A stretch of 55,469 nucleotides of DNA. Origin: Verrucomicrobiia bacterium. GTDB lineage: Bacteria > Verrucomicrobiota > Verrucomicrobiia > Verrucomicrobiales > DEV007. Shown here piece by piece: positions 1 to 8,207 of the stretch. The stretch is from positions 1-55,469 of the forward strand of contig JAGROY010000090.1 of NCBI GenBank assembly GCA_020439995.1, read 5' to 3'. The first letter of the stretch is position 1. Every line of letters begins with the position of its first letter. A program made the position numbers and the translations under genes. The notes beneath the pieces were generated by a model. It was not told the DNA's origin and searched no databases. It saw only the letters and a program-made list of their open reading frames with translations.

Positions 1-60
1 GGCGATAGGAATGGCCGCGCGGTGAGAAGCTCGAATTTAATCAGACGGCTTCCTCGGCGT

Positions 61-144
61 CGCCATGTCCGGCTTTACGGAGCTTTTGCTGTTCGAGCAA
101 TGTTAGTCAGGCAAAAAAAGCGCCGTCAAGACCGGCGCACTTCA
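61..144 (-). repeat. 84-bp inverted-repeat element, copy 1
   Basis: This copy aligns over its whole length with the copy at 6448-6531. The shared core reads TTCGAGCAATGTTAGTC, then a purine run, then the GCGCCG...CGGCGC hairpin. The left end has diverged more than in copy 2. It lies about 250 bases beyond the stop of the minus-strand solenoid gene; copy 2 lies beyond a paralog of that gene. Its structure is MITE/REP-like. Confidence 0.7.
112..139 (-). terminator. intrinsic terminator within the repeat element
   Basis: Read on the minus strand, GCGCCG pairs with CGGCGC (bases 120-125 with 133-138, 7-nt loop) and is followed directly by seven T residues (113-119). This is a classic factor-independent terminator for the gene ending at 397. 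The distance from the stop codon is longer than usual. Confidence 0.65.
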
Positions 145-350
145 GATCAAATATCCGCGAGCCCCCCCGTCCGCGACTCACCATAACTGTGTGGAAAGGC
201 GGTCGATGATGCAAAAAAATGAGCACTGAACCTGGCCGTAGTAACGAGAGCGACGGTCGGAAGCACTGAGTTCTGACAATCGCTCCAAGGCCAGATAGAG
301 GTTTGTCGTCCGAATAGTGACCCGGCCCGCATGCGTTGATTCGAAAGTAG

Positions 351-368
351 CTTGGGTTTCAACCCAAG
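351..368. repeat. short perfect hairpin, REP-like
   Basis: CTTGGGTT and AACCCAAG form an 8-bp palindrome separated by TC and preceded by AAGTAG. The same layout (AGTAG, then a TTGAGCT-like arm, a two-base centre and the complementary arm) recurs at 16410 and 22639, which suggests a small interspersed palindrome family. Here it lies 28 bases past the end of the minus-strand gene and may assist termination. Confidence 0.45.
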
Positions 369-396
369 AAATGAAACAACCAGCCTGAATCCCGCG

Positions 397-2169
397 CTAC
401 TTCCCCTTTTCCAATCTCCGGATAAGGCGTTTGTAAGTTTCGTCTCGCGTGTTTGGGTCAGTGATCGTTCCTGCCCATTGCGCGGCGGCCTCCGGGTCCT
501 CCCGTTCGATTCTTGAGATCAGGGAAGAGACTGCGGAATCACGGGCCGGGCCGGGATCGAGCGAGCCTACCCATTCGCTGGCAGCCATGGAGTCAGATTC
601 CATCCACTGCTGCGTGATGTCGCGCATCATCGATTCCTGCACAGGACTCGGAGCGAGCGCTTGCGCAAAGTTAGCGGCTTCCAGAGGTTCTTCCCGTGAC
701 CATCGGGAGACCACGCGACGTGTCAGGTCTTCCACTTGATCGCCGGGCGCGGTGTTTCCAACGAAGTTCAGTGCAGTCTGCGGATCTTTGCGGCTCCATT
801 CGTCGATGATGCGGTTGAGTGCTTCACGGCCTTCGTTTCCGCCGATCTGGCTGGCCCACTTTGCTGCACTCTCTGGCTCCAGTCGCGACCATTGTTCGGC
901 TGTGGCCTCGATCAGCTGGCGGCGACCGGTATCATCAAGTTCACCACTCAGGACGAATGCCGCTGCATCCTCCGGCCGCGAGCGCGCCCATTCGTAGGCT
1001 GCGCCGCGCCACGCGGACGACTGATCCTCGGCGGGCAGAGTGGCGATCCATTTCACAGCATCCTTGGAATCACCGGTCATGTGCAGGCGGGCGAGATCGC
1101 TGAAGATGTCGCGCCGCTGGTCTTTGTCCTGAATTTTGCCGATCATTTCTTCTGCGGCATCGGGATCGAAGCGCATCAGATTTCCTGCAATCGACCGCAG
1201 GGCACTGTCCCGTTGGGATGCGGGTAGCTTTTCCGCCCACTCGGCAGCGCCTGACACATCTGTCTCGGCGAGCTTTGAAGCAATGCGCCCGGCGACTTCT
1301 CTGGAACGATCGCTGTCGACTTCTTTGAGCAGTGCCATGTTCTCAGCTGCAGCCAGAAGGTTCTTTTCGATCGCGCTGTGGAGCACGCTGATCACTGCAC
1401 TGTCACGGTCATCCTTGTTGGAAAGTTCCTTCGCCCAGTCGATCGCCGACGCGAGATCCTTCCTGGCCATCGCGCTGGCGATTCCACGCAGCGCATCCCG
1501 TCGTTGCTCAGGATGGGTCAGGCCTTCCCAGGCAGCCATGGCAGCCGCAGGATCAGCTTTGGTCCAGTTGGAAAATGAATCACGCCAGAGGTCGTCATCG
1601 CGCAGCGTTGGCGTTGCCTTGAGCAGGGCGAATGCTCCGGCGGGATTGCTGCCAGCGAGGGTGCCGATGGCGAATTTGGTAAGATCGCGGCGCAGAGCCA
1701 GATTTTCCATCGCATCTATCGCGGCCATCGCTGAGTCACGATCTTGAACTATCCAAGTTCTCAACACGCGGCGCATGACGTCGCGTTGTCTGGCAGGATC
1801 AAGAATCCCACTGGCCGCTTCCATTGCAGCCGCCGGATCGAACTTGGCTGCCTTTTCGATGAGATCGTTCAGCCGATCGAGATCATCCAGCGCTCCGGGC
1901 GTGTTGAGGACGCTGCTGAAGCGGGCCGAGGCATCGCGGGGCGAAAAGCCGTCGTAGCGATCGGCGCTCGATTCCTTAGGGGCCGAATTTTGCCTGGATT
2001 TTGCCCGTTTTGGAGCGGTTTCCGCTACCTCGCTGGCTGGCGGTGACGAAGTGGTTACCGTCACTGCGAGCAATGTACCAAGCACTCCCACGGCCGTACC
2101 TACGAGAAACGGCGCGGCGCTACCACCGCTCAGGGAGCTCAGAATTGTGGTTTTATTGTGGACGGACAT
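397..2169 (-). CDS. membrane-anchored solenoid repeat protein (paralog A)
   Basis: This 590-residue protein has a single N-terminal hydrophobic segment (about residues 20-42) and a short polar linker rich in Ser, Pro and Lys. The rest is at least twelve tandem alpha-helical units of about 30-36 residues. Each unit carries a signature like D-P-x-A-A-x-x-W-A (DPAAAMAAWEG, EPESAAKWASQ, DPEAAAQWAGT) followed by R-R/R-D and a second helix. The pattern resembles TPR or HEAT solenoids and suggests a periplasm-facing protein-binding scaffold. No catalytic motif is visible. It is a paralog of the genes at 6597-8207 and 8204-10111. Repeat proteins of this kind are, in my recollection, common in Verrucomicrobiota and without known function. 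It is probably monocistronic, with terminator structures at 112-139 and 351-368. Confidence 0.75.
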   Translation of the reverse strand: MSVHNKTTILSSLSGGSAAPFLVGTAVGVLGTLLAVTVTTSSPPASEVAETAPKRAKSRQNSAPKESSADRYDGFSPRDASARFSSVLNTPGALDDLDRLNDLIEKAAKFDPAAAMEAASGILDPARQRDVMRRVLRTWIVQDRDSAMAAIDAMENLALRRDLTKFAIGTLAGSNPAGAFALLKATPTLRDDDLWRDSFSNWTKADPAAAMAAWEGLTHPEQRRDALRGIASAMARKDLASAIDWAKELSNKDDRDSAVISVLHSAIEKNLLAAAENMALLKEVDSDRSREVAGRIASKLAETDVSGAAEWAEKLPASQRDSALRSIAGNLMRFDPDAAEEMIGKIQDKDQRRDIFSDLARLHMTGDSKDAVKWIATLPAEDQSSAWRGAAYEWARSRPEDAAAFVLSGELDDTGRRQLIEATAEQWSRLEPESAAKWASQIGGNEGREALNRIIDEWSRKDPQTALNFVGNTAPGDQVEDLTRRVVSRWSREEPLEAANFAQALAPSPVQESMMRDITQQWMESDSMAASEWVGSLDPGPARDSAVSSLISRIEREDPEAAAQWAGTITDPNTRDETYKRLIRRLEKGK

Positions 2170-2318
2170 TCAGGAACCATACGCCGTTCCCGGAGGGGCG
2201 ACAACTTTGCCGACTGCGAATGTGACGGACCGTGCTACCACGCCCGTTTTCTGTGGAGTGGCACGATGAGATTCTACCAGGCTGCTTCGCCTTGAAGTTG
2301 GAGCAAGGTGGGCATTCC

Positions 2319-3374
2319 CTAGGAGACGGCACCGCGGTAACGGATTTGTCGTTTTGCGAAGTGCTCTTTTGCAAAATCAGGGATGCTCCCTTCGTGGCGC
2401 ATAACGATCAATGTGTCTCCCGCCTGAAGGCGGGTTTCGAGCGGAGGTTTGTGAATGGCTGAACCGTCCAGGCGTCTGACGGCAACGACGAGAAACGCGC
2501 TGTTTCCCCGGGTTTCCAAATCTTCGAGTGTCGCCTCTGAGAGACCGGATCCCTCGGGTATCTGGATTTCATCAACTTGGATGCCCAGCTCTGCGAGGTC
2601 GCTGGCGAGGTGTCCGGTTTGCGCATCCTGCTCGAGAAACTCCGTCGCCTCCGGACGCAAAATGAGGCCACTCAGCCGCTCGGCTCCGATGTGTGTGGGG
2701 AGCACTGCACGATCTGCGCCCGCCTGGATGAGCTTCGCTTCAGTAGATGGATAGTCGCCTCGTGCAACGATCCGCAGCGTCGGATTGAGGTTTCGAGCAC
2801 TCAGAGTGATGAAAACATTCGCAGCATCGCTGGGCAGGACGGATGCCAGCGTTGATGCCCGTGCAATTCCCGCCTTGATCAGAAACTCCTCGTCGGTGGC
2901 ATCGCCCACCACGTAGAGGTGCCCTGCGCCTGAGATTTTTTCCAGACGTTCGATATCGCGATCGATGACGACATAACTTCTGCCAGCTTGCTGCAGTTCT
3001 TTCACGAGCAGTTGCCCCACCCGCCCAAATCCACACACGATCACGTGAGCTGAAAGTTTTTCGATGTCTTTACTCATGCGTCGACCTCCGATTGCATTGC
3101 GGATCTGTCCCTCCGTGAGCATTTGAAAGAACGCGCCCATGATGTAGATGACGGTGCTGCAGCCGACGACAATTACAATGGTCGTGAAGATGACGAGTTC
3201 TGGTGAATCGAGCCGATGAACTTCGCCATAGCCGACGCTGAAGAACGTGATCACCACCATGTAGATGGCATCCAGAGCCGACCAGCCTGCGATCATGTAG
3301 CCCGCCACCGCCACGATAAAAATGGCCACCAGAAAGCCAAGGCCTGCCAGGAAGTTGCGAAGGGGGCGATTCAT
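2319..3374 (-). CDS. two-TM potassium channel with RCK (TrkA-N/TrkA-C) domain
   Basis: This 351-residue protein has a KcsA/MthK-type architecture. TM1 is at about residues 9-30. A pore helix leads into the selectivity filter SVGYGE at 46-51, and TM2 is at about 60-85. A Rossmann-fold regulatory domain follows, with GxGxxG at 115-120 (GFGRVG), the acidic strand end VIDRD near 136-140 and VVGDATDEE. A TrkA-C-like subdomain occupies about 245-340. The family conducts K+ through the inner membrane, gated by a ligand bound to the RCK ring. The filter ends in Glu where TVGYGD is typical. An internal Met at about residue 100 could produce a soluble RCK subunit, as reported for MthK, but I cannot show this. 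It is 41 bases downstream of pyruvate kinase on the same strand, so cotranscription is possible. Confidence 0.88.
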   Translation of the reverse strand: MNRPLRNFLAGLGFLVAIFIVAVAGYMIAGWSALDAIYMVVITFFSVGYGEVHRLDSPELVIFTTIVIVVGCSTVIYIMGAFFQMLTEGQIRNAIGGRRMSKDIEKLSAHVIVCGFGRVGQLLVKELQQAGRSYVVIDRDIERLEKISGAGHLYVVGDATDEEFLIKAGIARASTLASVLPSDAANVFITLSARNLNPTLRIVARGDYPSTEAKLIQAGADRAVLPTHIGAERLSGLILRPEATEFLEQDAQTGHLASDLAELGIQVDEIQIPEGSGLSEATLEDLETRGNSAFLVVAVRRLDGSAIHKPPLETRLQAGDTLIVMRHEGSIPDFAKEHFAKRQIRYRGAVS

Positions 3375-3415
3375 GAAGGGGGGTGTTCACGACGACAGCA
3401 CGGGATCGGGCGGGG

Positions 3416-4858
3416 TTAGTCAATGGTGCGCAGTTGCAGGGAATCGATCGTCTTCTCTCCGGCGAGGACATTCGTAATCACGATGAGTGTTGCGCCAGAT
3501 GGTCGCCAGTTTTTCGCTCTCAGCGTGTCGAGTGCGCGGACGATCGTCTCTTCAGGATTCGCGTCAGTGAATTCCATAAGGAAAGGTTCGACGCCCCACG
3601 GTAAGAGTAGCTGGCGGAACACGCACTCGTCATCGGTAAAGGCGAAAATGGGAACTCCGCGGGCCCGCATTGCTCCCAGCACATAGCCTAGAAACCCGGA
3701 TCGGGTGAAGACAACGATCCCAGAGTCTGCTCCAAGTTCCTGGGCCAGCACCGCCGCAGAGCGAAGCATCTTCGATTTCGGTTCGTGAAGCTTGATCTCC
3801 GTGTTGAGCTGGTACGGCACGGTCGGCTCTATCGTTGCCAGAATGTTCTTGAGTACATCGATGCTCTCCATCGGGAAGGAGCCTGTTGTCGTTTCCCCGG
3901 AAAGCATCACGGCATCTGCCTGTTCCCGCACGGCATTCGAAACGTCCGATATTTCCGCGCGCGTTGGCACCGGGCAATGTATCATGCTTTCCAGCAAATG
4001 GGTGGCAATGATCACTGGCTTACCTTCCATCTGGCACGCAGTGACGATCTGCCGCTGAACAATCGGCAGTCGGTGGTAGTCGATTTCGATCCCCAGATCG
4101 CCGCGTGCAACCATGACCGCATCGGTGGCTTTCACGATCGCCATGACGTTTTCAACGCCAGCCTGATCTTCAATTTTAGCAATGATCCGCGCCCGGGAAC
4201 TGATCCCGTCGAGATACTCGCGCAGTTCCAGGATGTCCGGTGCATCGCGGACGAACGAGAGCGCCACGAAGTCAATTCCGGCCTCAGCGCCCGCATTGAG
4301 ATCAATCCTGTCCTTGTCGGTGAGGGCCGGGAGTTTCACTTTCACACCCGGAAGATTGATGTGACGGCGGGATCCCAGATTGCCACCAATGACGACTTCG
4401 CAATGCACGCGCTCGTGATCCTTCGCGATTACTTTCAAGCGGATCAGTCCGCTGTCCACCAGCACAGGTTTGTCGATCTCGACGTCGTTCGGGAGATTCG
4501 CGTAGTTGACGGCAACGCCACGGCCATCTTCGGGAGGTGACGCACCCTCAATGAAAAACTGAAAAGTTTCGCCAGGCACCAGTTTGATCGCCTGCTCGAC
4601 AGGGCCGGTGCGGATCTCGGGGCCCTTCACATCCATCATTACCGCCACCTGCCGCCCCACTTGAGCAGAGACTTCGCGAATGCGTGCGATCCGCTCCAGG
4701 CACCAGTCGGGCGTCGCATGTGCCATGTTCAGACGCAGGATATCGACTCCCTCCGAGATGACTCTCGCCAGTTGCTCAGGAGAATCAGTTGCCGGCCCAA
4801 GGGTCGCTATGATCTTGGTATGCCGAAATCGCGGTGGCTGTTCCATCTTCCCCGCCAT
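3416..4858 (-). CDS. pyk: pyruvate kinase
   Basis: This is a full-length 480-residue enzyme that converts phosphoenolpyruvate and ADP to pyruvate and ATP in glycolysis (EC 2.7.1.40). Visible family motifs are KIIATLGP (15-22), LRLNMAHA (41-48), MDVKGPEIR (75-83), AKIEDQ, MVARGDLGIEI (about 249-259), PTRAEISDVSNAV and MLSGETTTG. The C-terminal alpha/beta domain is present. Two canonical positions differ: RLNFSHG is RLNMAHA and ATQMLESM is ATHLLESM, so it belongs to a divergent subgroup. A second Met at codon 5 (4846) is an equally good start. The sulfatase gene upstream is separated by 61 bases. Confidence 0.92.
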   Translation of the reverse strand: MAGKMEQPPRFRHTKIIATLGPATDSPEQLARVISEGVDILRLNMAHATPDWCLERIARIREVSAQVGRQVAVMMDVKGPEIRTGPVEQAIKLVPGETFQFFIEGASPPEDGRGVAVNYANLPNDVEIDKPVLVDSGLIRLKVIAKDHERVHCEVVIGGNLGSRRHINLPGVKVKLPALTDKDRIDLNAGAEAGIDFVALSFVRDAPDILELREYLDGISSRARIIAKIEDQAGVENVMAIVKATDAVMVARGDLGIEIDYHRLPIVQRQIVTACQMEGKPVIIATHLLESMIHCPVPTRAEISDVSNAVREQADAVMLSGETTTGSFPMESIDVLKNILATIEPTVPYQLNTEIKLHEPKSKMLRSAAVLAQELGADSGIVVFTRSGFLGYVLGAMRARGVPIFAFTDDECVFRQLLLPWGVEPFLMEFTDANPEETIVRALDTLRAKNWRPSGATLIVITNVLAGEKTIDSLQLRTID

Positions 4859-4919
4859 AACAGCAGTTCAGATGCCAAGCCTTCCGTGCCCGGTGAAAGA
4901 AACTCCGCCGCATTCCATT

Positions 4920-6362
4920 TTAACGGCTCCTGGCAGCGGAGATTTGCTTCTGTTTTTCCTCCAGCAGTCGCTTCATCTCCGATGTCACTTCAGCATGGGC
5001 GGGATCTTCGGCGAGATTGGTGATCTGCTTGGGATCTTTCTCCATATCATAGAGTTCGGAGCCGCCTTCGCCGTACGAGATAAACGCAAACTGCTCGGTG
5101 CGGATGAGCTGCGCCTTTCCACGGATGCAGTAAATGGAATCACGCGTTTTCGCGGTGGGTTTGTCAACAAGGCTGGCCAGGCTGACTCCCTGGCAGTGCT
5201 CTGGAACGTTGAGCCCGGCGAGTTCCGCCAGGGTGGGGTAGATGTCGATCTGCTCTGCAAGCGATGCGGTTTCCCCGGCCTGCTTTCCCGGAACCGAAAC
5301 GATGAGCGGAATGCGGGTGGATTCTTCGTGCAGGCTCATCTTTTGCCAGAAATCATGTTCACCCAGATGGTAGCCGTGGTCGGAGGTGAACACGACGATC
5401 GTCCGTTCGCGCAGCTGTAGCCGGTCCAGCGCTGCCATGATGCGTGCAACCTGTGCATCCATGAACGCCACGGAGGCATAGTAGGCGGACAGGACTCCGC
5501 GCTGGGTGGATGGATCTTCGAGCCCGGCCCCGCCCGAGTTCATCGAGATGCCGCTCTTGGGAATGTCGTTCCAGTCATCGGCATGTTTCTCGGGAAGGAT
5601 CATGTTCTCGGGCGGATAGGGCTTGTAGAATTCCGATGGTGCGACCAGCGGGACATGCGGACGCACGAGGCCCACCGCCAGGAAAAAGCTGCCGTCTTTC
5701 TGCTGCTCCATGATTTCGATCGCTTTGTCAGCGGCACGCACATCAGGCTGCTCCCGTCCATCGCTCGATCCTTTCACCACGTAAAACGCACCACCGAATC
5801 CGAGGTTGTAGTGTTTGTCCTTGTCAAAGTTGAGCTTGTAGTTGGTGAGCTGATAGCGCTCGCCCTCCGTCATCCACTCGGGCGCTTTGAAATTGAACCG
5901 CTCGCTCCACGATGCCGCATGGTCGGGCCCGTCGACGCCTGCCGTGATGTCACCCGGCACACGCATGTGGTAGATTTTGCTCACCCTCGCCGCGTAGTAG
6001 CCGTTGCGGATAAAGTGCTGCGACATCGATGGCCGATCCCCTAACATTGCGGTAAACTTTTCCGCACTGCCATTGCCCGTGACACCGATCGCCTCTGGAT
6101 ACATGCCCGACATCAGCGCCGCCCGCGACGGCCCGCACACCGGGAACTGGCAGTAGGCGCGAGTGAACCGCAGGCCACTGGCTGCGAGAGCATCGATGGC
6201 CGGAGTCTTGCAGTTTGCGTTTCCGTAGCACGACAGCGCCTCAGCAGTGAGGTCATCTGAGATGATGAACAGGACGTTCGGCTTGTCGGCAGCTGTCGCC
6301 GGGTGGAGAGGAGCCAGGAGCAGGGCGAAGGATCGGAGGAACGGGATACGCATGACTGGCAT
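4920..6362 (-). CDS. secreted sulfatase (iduronate-2-sulfatase-like)
   Basis: This 480-residue protein has an N-terminal signal peptide (about 1-24, ending near HPATAADKP) and then the metal-binding SDD of the alkaline phosphatase superfamily (VLFIISDDLTAE). The sulfatase signature C-G-P-S-R is at 76-80; Cys76 would be converted to formylglycine, so an anaerobic or aerobic maturase is needed elsewhere in the genome. FTSDHGYHLGEH supplies further metal ligands. The segment PYPPENMILP and the overall layout resemble iduronate-2-sulfatases, but the true polysaccharide substrate cannot be told. Expanded sulfatase sets are typical of Verrucomicrobiota that eat sulfated glycans. A second Met at codon 4 (6353) is an alternative start. 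Confidence 0.9.
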   Translation of the reverse strand: MPVMRIPFLRSFALLLAPLHPATAADKPNVLFIISDDLTAEALSCYGNANCKTPAIDALAASGLRFTRAYCQFPVCGPSRAALMSGMYPEAIGVTGNGSAEKFTAMLGDRPSMSQHFIRNGYYAARVSKIYHMRVPGDITAGVDGPDHAASWSERFNFKAPEWMTEGERYQLTNYKLNFDKDKHYNLGFGGAFYVVKGSSDGREQPDVRAADKAIEIMEQQKDGSFFLAVGLVRPHVPLVAPSEFYKPYPPENMILPEKHADDWNDIPKSGISMNSGGAGLEDPSTQRGVLSAYYASVAFMDAQVARIMAALDRLQLRERTIVVFTSDHGYHLGEHDFWQKMSLHEESTRIPLIVSVPGKQAGETASLAEQIDIYPTLAELAGLNVPEHCQGVSLASLVDKPTAKTRDSIYCIRGKAQLIRTEQFAFISYGEGGSELYDMEKDPKQITNLAEDPAHAEVTSEMKRLLEEKQKQISAARSR

Positions 6363-6447
6363 TCTGCATGTGGCGAGTCATCCGTCAATATGCTCCGTTA
6401 TCCAAACCCCGAAGTTCTGCGGAACGCACGAGGATTCGTCTGAAATG

Positions 6448-6531
6448 TGGAGTGCTTCGGCTTGACGGAGCTCTTTCCGTTCGAGCAATGTTAGTCCGGC
6501 AAAAAAGCGCCGTCGAGACCGGCGCACTCCA
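6448..6531 (-). repeat. 84-bp inverted-repeat element, copy 2
   Basis: Perfect 8-bp ends TGGAGTGC and GCACTCCA bound the element, and the similarity extends inward to imperfect arms of roughly 25-30 bp (TGGAGTGCxxCGG, CTyGACGG, GCTyTTT). The centre matches copy 1 at 61-144. It lies 66 bases past the stop of solenoid paralog B. No transposase is present, so it is MITE- or REP-like. I recall similar verrucomicrobial repeats beginning GGAGTGCG, but this is unchecked. Confidence 0.8.
6501..6525 (-). terminator. intrinsic terminator within repeat copy 2
   Basis: On the minus strand, GCGCCG and CGGCGC (bases 6507-6512 with 6520-6525) form a 6-bp GC stem with a 7-nt loop, followed by six T residues (6501-6506). 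It is well placed to end transcription of the two-gene unit 10111-6597. Confidence 0.75.
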
Positions 6532-6596
6532 GAACTCAGGCGATCGATCAAGCCCGAAGTGAGTCGTGCCTTGTTTATACGACCGGGGAGAACAGC

Positions 6597-8207
6597 TCAC
6601 CGTAGCAACTCCGAAACCCTGCTTGCCTCCGTGGGCGGAAGGGCCACGCGGGCGGCTCGAACGATGGTCAGCCTGTCCCCTGCGGGATCGGGTGAAGCGG
6701 CCAGGGCTTCGCTGGCCCACTTGGTCGCTGCGTCAGGTGCCACCGTGAACCATTGGTGTGCGAGCGCGGATACTGCAGCAGGTCGGAGTGCGTCAGGCAC
6801 TGCCCCGCTTTGCAGGAAATCCGCAGCAGTCTGCGGCGAGCTGTTGGCCCAGTTTTCAAACACCTTTCTGGTCAGTCGCTCGCCGTGAGTGGACGGCAGT
6901 TGCTGAGCCCACTTCATCGCATCGGCACCCTGGTAGTCCCTGGCGAACCGCTCGGCAATCACCCCCAGCACGGCGTTGTCCGGATGCTCGCTTAGCAGTT
7001 CGATCGTGGCCTCTGGCGATTGCTGGTAGTAAACACCAAAGTCGAGTCCGTCTGCCGCTGCTCGTTGCTCACCGGGATCGTCGAGACCGGATGCCCACTG
7101 CAATGCCGTCTCTGGATCATTTTTCCACAAGCTGCCAGCGATCGCCCGGGCGATGTTGTCATGGCCCGCGACCCTCGGCAGCTTGTCATAAATCGCGATC
7201 GCCAGCGAGGAATCGGACGAAGCAACGGTGTAGGCAATCGATACCAGTGCGTGATCGGCCTCGTCGTCGGCCAGTTCCCGTTCGATCCAGTCGATCGCCT
7301 TGAGCGGATCGGACTCTGCAATTTGTGATGCGATCTCCGTGCCCAGCACCTTCCGAACACGCGGCGAATCGCTCTCCTGGAAAACCTCTTCTGCCAGCGC
7401 CATGTCCTTCTTTGTGAGTGCCTGCGAGACATCAAAGATGTGCTCCTCCATGTTCTCCGGGTTGCCCGGTTCGCTAAGCCAGGCGACAACAGCACGCGGA
7501 TCGCTTTCGGTCCAATCCCAGAACAGGCTGGAAAGGCAGTTCTTGAAGAAGCCGTCCGGCAATGCGACGACCATCTTAACCGCTCCGGCAAGGTCACCCT
7601 GCGCCCAGTCATTGGAATCTTCTGTATGGATCAAGTTCGGATTTCTGGTGAGCAGTCTCATTGCTGTCTTCGGGTCACGATCCAGCAGGTCTTCCAGGAT
7701 CGCATAGCCTCTGTCGCAGGTATCAAAGTTCCCCTCATGCTCCGCCACATAGTTCCATGCAGCATCGGGATCGGACGCTCCCCAGGTGGAAAACAGTGCG
7801 TGCTCGACTTCTCCGTTTGCAACGAACGTGCCGCTATCGACAAATGCGGCCATGCCCTGCGGATCGATCTCGGCCCAGCGAATGGCCACGATTTCCTGCA
7901 TCGCCCCGTCTTTCTCAAGCAGCAGTAACAGCGCACGCAACGTGGCAGGCCGCGCGTGCTCGACAAGCTGCAGCATCCGCATGCTGCGGCCAAATGCCCC
8001 GGACATTTCCGCCGCCTGGCTGGCCTCGCGCAGAATCTCGCTTTGCGACTCAGGGTCTCCGTCAGAAACGGCGAGGCTCCCTGACATTGTTCCAAAATCT
8101 GATGTCCCGTGGCGCGGCACCATTCGATCGCGAGCGATTCCTCCTACGATCCAGCCGGTGACGCCAGCTGCCGCGATGAGAATAAGGATAAGACCGGAAA
8201 GTTTCAT
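6597..8207 (-). CDS. membrane-anchored solenoid repeat protein (paralog B)
   Basis: The likely protein has 536 residues and starts at the ATG at 8207 (MKLSGLILILIAAAG). The frame stays open further upstream, but only as an overlap with the preceding gene. The N-terminus is a signal anchor. The rest consists of about twelve units with signatures such as DPDAAWNYVAE, DPETALQWASG, DPLKAIDWIER and APDAATKWASE, the same repeat family as paralog A. ATGA at 8204-8207 fuses its start to the stop of the upstream paralog C, which implies translational coupling and similar stoichiometry. No enzymatic motif is visible. A role as an extracytoplasmic binding scaffold is inference only. Confidence 0.75.
   Translation of the reverse strand: MKLSGLILILIAAAGVTGWIVGGIARDRMVPRHGTSDFGTMSGSLAVSDGDPESQSEILREASQAAEMSGAFGRSMRMLQLVEHARPATLRALLLLLEKDGAMQEIVAIRWAEIDPQGMAAFVDSGTFVANGEVEHALFSTWGASDPDAAWNYVAEHEGNFDTCDRGYAILEDLLDRDPKTAMRLLTRNPNLIHTEDSNDWAQGDLAGAVKMVVALPDGFFKNCLSSLFWDWTESDPRAVVAWLSEPGNPENMEEHIFDVSQALTKKDMALAEEVFQESDSPRVRKVLGTEIASQIAESDPLKAIDWIERELADDEADHALVSIAYTVASSDSSLAIAIYDKLPRVAGHDNIARAIAGSLWKNDPETALQWASGLDDPGEQRAAADGLDFGVYYQQSPEATIELLSEHPDNAVLGVIAERFARDYQGADAMKWAQQLPSTHGERLTRKVFENWANSSPQTAADFLQSGAVPDALRPAAVSALAHQWFTVAPDAATKWASEALAASPDPAGDRLTIVRAARVALPPTEASRVSELLR

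Larger units (their letters stand above)
1..396. other. left-edge intergenic region
   Basis: I see no supportable gene in this stretch. It holds an 84-bp inverted-repeat element (61-144) that includes a minus-strand terminator, and a perfect short hairpin at 351-368. Both lie downstream of the minus-strand gene that stops at 397. A reading frame stays open from base 1 rightwards for about 180 bases, but it crosses the repeat and has no recognisable protein features. Confidence 0.6.

Noticed and set aside
147..362. 71-codon minus-strand ORF near the left edge
   Set aside because: It runs across repeats and has no protein features or ribosome site.
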